A stretch of 64,000 nucleotides of DNA, from positions 124,001-188,000 of the forward strand of contig NZ_JAJVHF010000002.1 in the NCBI RefSeq assembly GCF_022171985.1. The letters are read 5' to 3'. Positions 59,405-64,000 of this stretch are shown piece after piece (the stretch's first letter is position 1; each line of letters begins with the position of its first letter). The notes under the pieces were generated by a model. That model was given only the letters and a program-made list of their open reading frames with translations. It was not told where the DNA came from and searched no databases. Made by a program: the position numbers and the translations under genes. Origin of the DNA: Huaxiibacter chinensis (GTDB lineage: Bacteria; Pseudomonadota; Gammaproteobacteria; Enterobacterales; Enterobacteriaceae).

Positions 59405-60049
59405 CTAACGAACTCTGATAAAACTGCCGTCTGTCTGGCGGGTAAACAGGACCTGTTGCCCGTTACCGGCATCTATCGTCAGGCCCGTCACCACGCCGCT
59501 GGCGTTCTGGCGGATCTGCACCATCTGGCCGTTTTGCAAATTACTCAATGGCTTACCTGCACCTTCCACCTGCGCCATCGCATAGACATCGGTAGGCGGC
59601 AGATTATGATCGCGGAAGAGCTGCGCCAGCGTTTTACCGGATTCTACCCGATAAGAGCGCCACTGCTGCTCAATGCCGGTGGGTTGCTGGGCCTGAGTCT
59701 GAACCGGCGCTGCCGCCTGCTCCTGAGGTTGCTCCTCCTGAATGGGTTCAGGCTCTACCGGGGCCATTTGCCCTGGATCGTTTGAGGGGCTCACCAGCTG
59801 CGGCTGCGTCGGCTGGCTGTCGGGCTGAGGCCGGGATTGCGACTGGATATCCAGCTGCGCATCGCGGCTCGTCGCCTGCGTGCTGATGTCGTTATCCTCT
59901 GAAGGAAGCAAGAAGCCGACGATCACCAGCAGGGCGGCAATGATAATGCCCCGGCGGTGCATCGGCGGCAGTGGATCCATGATGCGAAAGTGGTCTGGCG
60001 CATGCCAGATTTTCGCCAGGGTAGGTTTCAGTTCAAATCGCCCGGGCAT
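59405..60049 (-). CDS. ytfB: YtfB, OapA-type cell-division protein
   Basis: The 214-residue protein matches E. coli YtfB, reported to take part in cell division and glycan binding. A cytoplasmic N-terminus (MPGRFELKPTLAKIWHAPDH) is followed by one membrane segment (GIIIAALLVIVGFLL, about residues 34-48), a Gln/Pro-rich periplasmic linker (50-130) and a C-terminal LysM-like/OapA domain (WRSYRVESGKTLAQLFRDHN...). I chose the ATG at 60047-60049, with GGAGGAA upstream. Confidence 0.92.
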   Translation of the reverse strand: MPGRFELKPTLAKIWHAPDHFRIMDPLPPMHRRGIIIAALLVIVGFLLPSEDNDISTQATSRDAQLDIQSQSRPQPDSQPTQPQLVSPSNDPGQMAPVEPEPIQEEQPQEQAAAPVQTQAQQPTGIEQQWRSYRVESGKTLAQLFRDHNLPPTDVYAMAQVEGAGKPLSNLQNGQMVQIRQNASGVVTGLTIDAGNGQQVLFTRQTDGSFIRVR

Positions 60050-60284
60050 GGCTTTCCTCCTGCTCCGCATCATTTTGTTCCTGTCATGAGAAGTATAGAT
60101 TGCTAACTGCCTGAACGGCGTAACAAAGTCGCCTTCCGTGACCATCATTTAAGAAAAATCTAAACCTTGCCTATTGTTTCTGTTTCAGCGCAGTTTGTCA
60201 TCTTAACTTAAGACAAAGTTTTACCCATAAGGGCGTGGCTGATATGCTGCCCGCTACTTTAAATGTGATGGAAGGAAATCCCCC

Positions 60285-60905
60285 ATGACCACCCCGACTT
60301 TTGACACTATCGAAGCGCAGGCAAGCTACGGTATCGGCTTGCAGGTAGGACAGCAGCTGAGCGAATCTGGCCTGGAAGGCCTGTTACCTGACGCGCTGGT
60401 GGCGGGTATCGCTGACGCGCTGGAAGGCAAACAGCCTGCTGTCCCGGTCGATGTTGTGCATCGCGCCCTGCGTGAAATCCACGAGCGTGCTGATGCCGTT
60501 CGTCGCGAGCGCTTCGAAGAGATGGCCGCTGAGGGTGTGAAATACCTGGAAGAGAACCGCGAACGTGAAGGTGTGAACAGCACCGAATCGGGCCTGCAGT
60601 TCCGCGTGATCGCTCAGGGCGAAGGTTCTATCCCGGCACGTACCGATCGTGTTCGCGTTCACTACACCGGCAAGCTGATTGACGGCACCGTATTCGACAG
60701 CTCTGTCGCGCGTGGCGAACCTGCTGAGTTCCCGGTTAACGGCGTGATCCCAGGCTGGATCGAAGCGCTGACCCTGATGCCTGTCGGTTCTAAATGGGAA
60801 CTGACTATCCCGCAAAACCTGGCGTACGGTGAACGTGGCGCGGGCGCATCTATCCCACCATTCAGCACCCTGGTCTTTGAAGTCGAATTGCTGGAAATCC
60901 TGTAA
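60285..60905 (+). CDS. fklB: FKBP22 peptidyl-prolyl isomerase
   Basis: The 206-residue protein is FklB, a cytoplasmic V-shaped dimer of FKBP type. The N-terminal helical dimerisation domain (about residues 1-85, [20 protein letters not shown]) precedes the FKBP domain with [20 protein letters not shown] and [17 protein letters not shown]. It stands alone, followed by a strong inverted repeat. Confidence 0.95.
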   Translation: MTTPTFDTIEAQASYGIGLQVGQQLSESGLEGLLPDALVAGIADALEGKQPAVPVDVVHRALREIHERADAVRRERFEEMAAEGVKYLEENREREGVNSTESGLQFRVIAQGEGSIPARTDRVRVHYTGKLIDGTVFDSSVARGEPAEFPVNGVIPGWIEALTLMPVGSKWELTIPQNLAYGERGAGASIPPFSTLVFEVELLEIL

Positions 60906-61210
60906 TCGACAGACTGTTTTCCTCTTCGTCACGGGAGAGGAAAACAGTGATAAAACCTACAGTTATAGCGATATCAACATTTTATCTTGCAAATACATAA
61001 GTTGCGTGTATTTTTGTGAGCTGTTTCGCGTTACATGAGTGATATGACACTCACTTTAAACATATTGTTAACATAATATCTAAATCATAGTATTCATCCT
61101 GCCGATTCTTACCTACTATCGATGAGTCCTCTACGGGACCGTCGCATCATGACGTATTAAAGGCCAGAAGAGCCTTAACAACACAGACAGGCATAACAGG
61201 AAAATATCAC
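60906..61210 (+). promoter_or_regulatory. fklB 3' hairpin and long cycA leader with GcvB-like target
   Basis: This 305-base gap opens with a 13-bp perfect stem (60913-60925 with 60936-60948), 7 bases past fklB and without a T tract. A CRP-like TGTGA-N6-TCGC lies at 61015-61029. A GAGTG/CACTC hairpin follows near 61037-61052. At 61177-61190 a CA-rich stretch, AACAACACAGACAG, 20 bases before the cycA start, suits pairing with GcvB small RNA, a known repressor of cycA. Confidence 0.5.
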
Positions 61211-62620
61211 ATGGTAGATCAGGTCAAAGTCGTCGCTGATGAAGAGGCGTCGTCTGAACAATCGCTGCGGCGAAATCTCACAAACCGTCATATTCAGCTT
61301 ATCGCCATCGGCGGTGCCATCGGTACCGGGCTGTTTATGGGGTCAGGCAAAACCATTAGTCTGGCCGGGCCGTCGATCATATTCGTCTATATGATCATCG
61401 GTTTTATGCTCTTTTTCGTGATGCGCGCAATGGGTGAACTGCTGCTCTCGAATCTGGAATATAAATCCTTCAGTGATTTTGCCTCCGACCTGCTCGGCCC
61501 CTGGGCAGGCTACTTTACCGGCTGGACCTACTGGTTCTGCTGGGTGGTGACCGGGATGGCCGATGTCGTCGCCATTACCGCGTATGCCCAGTTCTGGTTC
61601 CCCGGGCTGTCGGACTGGGTGGCTTCTCTGGCCGTCATCGTGCTTCTGCTGAGCCTCAACCTGGCGACCGTGAAGATGTTCGGCGAGATGGAGTTCTGGT
61701 TCGCGATGATCAAAATCGTCGCTATCGTTGGGCTGATTGTCGTGGGTCTGGTGATGGTATTGACGCATTTCCAGTCGCCAACGGGCGTTGAGGCTTCCTT
61801 CACGCACCTCTGGAACGAGGGGGGCTGGTTCCCGAAAGGTCTGAGCGGCTTCTTTGCCGGCTTCCAGATCGCGGTGTTTGCCTTTGTGGGGATTGAACTG
61901 GTTGGCACGACGGCCGCAGAGACGAAAGATCCCGAGAAATCTCTGCCGCGTGCGATTAACTCAATTCCGATTCGCATCATTATGTTCTACGTTTTCGCGC
62001 TGATCATTATTATGTCGGTGACGCCGTGGAGCTCTGTGGTCCCCACTAAAAGTCCGTTTGTAGAGCTGTTTGTCCTGGTCGGCCTGCCGGCTGCCGCAAG
62101 CCTGATTAACTTTGTGGTGCTGACCTCCGCGGCCTCTTCCGCCAACAGCGGCGTGTTCTCCACCAGCCGTATGTTGTTCGGTCTGGCACAGGAAGGCGTA
62201 GCGCCTAAAGCCTTTGCGAAACTCTCCAAACGTGCGGTACCGGCGAAAGGGTTAACCTTCTCCTGTATCTGCCTGCTGGGCGGTGTCGTGATGCTGTACG
62301 TTAACCCGAGCGTCATTGGTGCGTTCACTATGATCACCACCGTGTCCGCGATTCTCTTTATGTTCGTCTGGACCATCATTCTGTGCTCGTACCTGGTGTA
62401 CCGTAAACAGCGTCCGCATCTGCATGAGAAATCGATCTATAAGATGCCGCTGGGCAAGCTGATGTGCTGGGTCTGCATGGCGTTCTTTGTCTTCGTGCTG
62501 GTTCTGCTGACGCTGGAAGAGGATACCCGTCAGGCGCTGATCGTAACGCCGCTGTGGTTTATCGCGCTGGGGTTAGGCTGGTTCTTTATCGGCAAGAAAC
62601 GTATGGCTGGCGTGCGTTAA
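61211..62620 (+). CDS. cycA: D-serine/D-alanine/glycine symporter CycA
   Basis: The 469-residue protein is CycA, an APC-family proton symporter that also admits D-cycloserine. The helix 1 motif IAIGGAIGTGLFMGSGKTIS and ELVGTTAAETKDPEKSLPRA are characteristic, and about 12 membrane segments are visible. AGGAAA precedes the ATG. It is nearly identical to E. coli CycA as recalled. Its leader carries a probable GcvB target. Confidence 0.97.
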   Translation: MVDQVKVVADEEASSEQSLRRNLTNRHIQLIAIGGAIGTGLFMGSGKTISLAGPSIIFVYMIIGFMLFFVMRAMGELLLSNLEYKSFSDFASDLLGPWAGYFTGWTYWFCWVVTGMADVVAITAYAQFWFPGLSDWVASLAVIVLLLSLNLATVKMFGEMEFWFAMIKIVAIVGLIVVGLVMVLTHFQSPTGVEASFTHLWNEGGWFPKGLSGFFAGFQIAVFAFVGIELVGTTAAETKDPEKSLPRAINSIPIRIIMFYVFALIIIMSVTPWSSVVPTKSPFVELFVLVGLPAAASLINFVVLTSAASSANSGVFSTSRMLFGLAQEGVAPKAFAKLSKRAVPAKGLTFSCICLLGGVVMLYVNPSVIGAFTMITTVSAILFMFVWTIILCSYLVYRKQRPHLHEKSIYKMPLGKLMCWVCMAFFVFVLVLLTLEEDTRQALIVTPLWFIALGLGWFFIGKKRMAGVR

Positions 62621-62655
62621 ACCTATGGCCCGGCAGCGCTCGATGCACCGGGCAT

Positions 62656-62680
62656 AAAAAAGGCCACGTATGCGGTGGCC
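62656..62680 (-). terminator. Terminator of ytfE
   Basis: GGCCAC (62662-62667) pairs with GTGGCC (62675-62680). On the minus strand the stem is followed by a run of six T. It lies past the ytfE stop. Confidence 0.75.
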
Positions 62681-62696
62681 GAATCTCAACTTCAGG

Positions 62697-62720
62697 AAGG
62701 CGCTCTCGGGCGCCTTTTTT
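62697..62720 (+). terminator. Terminator of cycA
   Basis: AAGGCGC (62697-62703) pairs with GCGCCTT (62710-62716) around a 6-base loop; on the plus strand the stem runs into a T tract. It overlaps the ytfE stop codon, which is on the other strand. Confidence 0.8.
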
Positions 62721-63381
62721 ATTCGCCTGCGAGGGCACGCGGGAACAGAACGTTATTCTCAAGACTGATGTGTTCCATCAGATCATCGATCAGTTCGTTA
62801 ATGCCGTTGTACATCGCTTTCCAGGTCGTGCAGGCATCTGCTGGCGGCGTAACGTTGTTGGTGGTGTGTTTGATCACTTCAAGCAGTTCGCCCGCATCGT
62901 CGTGCTCGCTTTCCATCACGCTAATCGGCCCGTTGGCCTGGCGGCCCATTCCCTGTTTGATCATCGGGAACAGGATCTGCTCTTCCTTCATCATATGGCT
63001 GGACAGCTCTTCGTGAAGCATGGAGAGGTATTTCGCCAGCCCACGCGGCACAGAGGCTTTATCGGCGTGAACACGTTCAACCTTAGTGGCCTGCAGAATC
63101 AGTTCGGGCAGTTGTTCGCGATGGCGATCGTGATAGCGAACAATAATATGGTCGATGATTTCGGCCAGCGGCACGCTGCGCCAGTCTTTATCCACCGGCT
63201 CTTCGGCAAGCTGCGCCAGTTCCGCTTCGATAGCCTCGACATCCAGCTCTTTACGAGACGCCGCACGCGCCAGCGTCTGCTTACCCCCGCAGCAATAATC
63301 CATATCGTATTTACGGAACAGCGCCGAAGCGCGTGGGATGGAGAGCGCAAGCTCGCCTAAAGGTTGGTCGCGAAAGGCCAT
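62719..63381 (-). CDS. ytfE: YtfE (RIC), di-iron protein for iron-sulfur repair
   Basis: The 220-residue protein is YtfE/RIC, which repairs iron-sulfur clusters and handles iron after nitric oxide damage. The N-terminal ScdA domain has the cysteine pair Cys30-Cys31 in [15 protein letters not shown]. The hemerythrin-like C-terminal domain carries the iron histidines and glutamates in [41 protein letters not shown] and [14 protein letters not shown]. Length equals E. coli YtfE. The NsrR operator at 63408 precedes it, and nsrR is in this window. Confidence 0.97.
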   Translation of the reverse strand: MAFRDQPLGELALSIPRASALFRKYDMDYCCGGKQTLARAASRKELDVEAIEAELAQLAEEPVDKDWRSVPLAEIIDHIIVRYHDRHREQLPELILQATKVERVHADKASVPRGLAKYLSMLHEELSSHMMKEEQILFPMIKQGMGRQANGPISVMESEHDDAGELLEVIKHTTNNVTPPADACTTWKAMYNGINELIDDLMEHISLENNVLFPRALAGE

Positions 63382-63407
63382 GGTCGTTACCTCATCATCA
63401 GAAATAT

Positions 63408-63430
63408 AAGATGCATTTTAAATGCATCTT
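63408..63430 (-). promoter_or_regulatory. NsrR operator of ytfE
   Basis: AAGATGCATTT-T-AAATGCATCTT is a perfect 11-1-11 palindrome, the form of the strong NsrR site known at ytfE in E. coli. It starts 26 bases upstream of the ytfE start codon. Confidence 0.95.
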
Positions 63431-63561
63431 TAAGGCAAGGCTATAACCCTTTGGAGGCACAGAAGGAAATGAGAGGTGTGTCACAATTTTTTTGCAGCGA
63501 TTAAGCTGCTGAATGGCATTGATAAATTCCGAAAAACAGCGAGTTGAGCCCGAAGTGACGT

Positions 63562-63588
63562 TAAACAACCGCCCATGTCTGCCGATAG
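63562..63588 (+). promoter_or_regulatory. Sigma-28 (FliA) promoter of the downstream chemoreceptor
   Basis: TAAA at 63562-63565, a 15-base spacer and GCCGATAG at 63581-63588 match the FliA consensus TAAA-N15-GCCGATAA at eleven of twelve positions. It lies 41 bases before the chemoreceptor ATG. Confidence 0.9.
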
Positions 63589-63629
63589 ATACACGTCAGA
63601 CACTATCCTGCACATATAAAAGGCATCGC

Positions 63630-64000
63630 ATGTTTAAACGAATAAAAGTTATTACTCTTCTTATCTCAGTGCTGTTAGTGCTGGGCACTATGCAGCTGAT
63701 CTCTGCAGGCGTATTCATAAACGCGCTCAACAACGATAAAGAAAACTTTACCGTCTCTCAGCTCTCCAGCCAGAACGTGGCGGAATTTACCGACGCGTGG
63801 ATAAGCCTCAACCAGGCGCGTGTCACGCTTAACCGCGGCATGCTCCGCCTGCAAAGCAGCGCCGCCAGCCAGATCAACGGTGGGCAGTTAAACGAGCTGG
63901 TGGCCACGGCCAAAAACCTGCTGACGGAAGCGCAAGGTCATTACGACAAATACTATGCTTTGCCAGAAACACCGGGAATGAATGAGAACCTGGCCAGCCA
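63630..64000 (+). CDS. Methyl-accepting chemotaxis protein, N-terminal part (Tsr/Tar type)
   Basis: An ATG at 63630-63632 opens a frame that runs off the right edge. The visible 123 residues begin MFKRIKVITLLISVLLVLGT, a first membrane segment followed by FINALNNDKENFTVSQLSSQ and a helical periplasmic sensor (LNQARVTLNRGMLRLQ). This is the Tsr/Tar/Tcp four-helix-bundle pattern, including the arginine in TLNR. Specific ligand cannot be told from this part. A FliA promoter at 63562 makes it a flagellar class 3 gene. Confidence 0.9.
   Translation, partial: MFKRIKVITLLISVLLVLGTMQLISAGVFINALNNDKENFTVSQLSSQNVAEFTDAWISLNQARVTLNRGMLRLQSSAASQINGGQLNELVATAKNLLTEAQGHYDKYYALPETPGMNENLAS

Noticed and set aside
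62464-63360. A 298-residue plus-strand frame over the cycA end and ytfE
   Set aside because: It crosses two terminators and is antisense to the well-supported ytfE.

Overview
The window is a 64 kb stretch of enterobacterial chromosome. Gene order follows the aspA-groESL-frd-mutL-hfq-purA-ula-rpsF-cycA-ytfE block of Escherichia coli almost gene for gene, and most proteins look like close relatives of the E. coli ones as I remember them. A divergent ampR-ampC pair between blc and frdD, with an ACT/MIR/CMY-like AmpC, points to Enterobacter, Lelliottia or a close relative rather than Escherichia. Coding density is high. I saw no insertion sequence, prophage, CRISPR array or clearly broken gene. 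Gene names rest on recognition of the translated proteins, not on a database search.

Layout, left to right. (1) 1-6255: the 5' end of aspA, fxsA, exporter yjeH, the heat-shock groS-groL operon, an inserted yjiH-yjiG membrane pair and lipoprotein yjeI. (2) 6319-12446: epmB and efp back to back, entericidins ecnA and ecnB, a LuxR-type regulator, the guanidinium exporter gdx/sugE behind a guanidine-II riboswitch, blc, and ampC/ampR. (3) 12477-24892: frdABCD, epmA, yjeM, mscM-psd, rsgA and orn. (4) 25091-42535: two tRNA-Gly(GCC) genes, queG, then the long plus-strand run nnr-tsaE-amiB-mutL-miaA-hfq-hflX-hflK-hflC-yjeT-purA-nsrR-rnr-rlmB. (5) 42613-49430: the least conserved part, with an MHS-type transporter where E. 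coli carries yjfIJKLM-yjfC, then aidB, a chemoreceptor, small secreted DUF1471 proteins and yjfP. (6) 49427-56494: the complete L-ascorbate system ulaR, ulaG, ulaABCDEF, followed by yjfY. (7) 56839-64000: rpsF-priB-rpsR-rplI, an EamA transporter, ytfB, fklB, cycA, ytfE and the start of a second chemoreceptor.

Several pathways are complete or linked within the window. EF-P, EpmA and EpmB are the substrate and two enzymes of EF-P lysylation. NsrR is encoded at 38786-39211, and a perfect 11-1-11 NsrR-type palindrome precedes ytfE at 63408. AmpR and AmpC form an inducible beta-lactamase unit. FrdABCD is the full fumarate reductase. HflK/HflC, HflX and Hfq follow miaA as in E. coli. The Ula proteins cover uptake of L-ascorbate through to D-xylulose 5-phosphate.

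The strongest non-coding signals are the guanidine-II (mini-ykkC) riboswitch at 9240-9284, the S6:S18-binding leader at 56779-56813, the sigma-32 promoter of groESL, the NsrR operator of ytfE, a sigma-28 promoter in front of the last chemoreceptor, a tRNA promoter at 25002-25029, and paired direct repeats flanking the ulaG/ulaA intergenic region. No clearly new system was found. The best leads are the accessory substitutions (LuxR regulator, yjiHG, MHS transporter, two chemoreceptors, EamA transporter) and unexplained inverted repeats upstream of the 45.7-47.6 kb chemoreceptor and of aidB.
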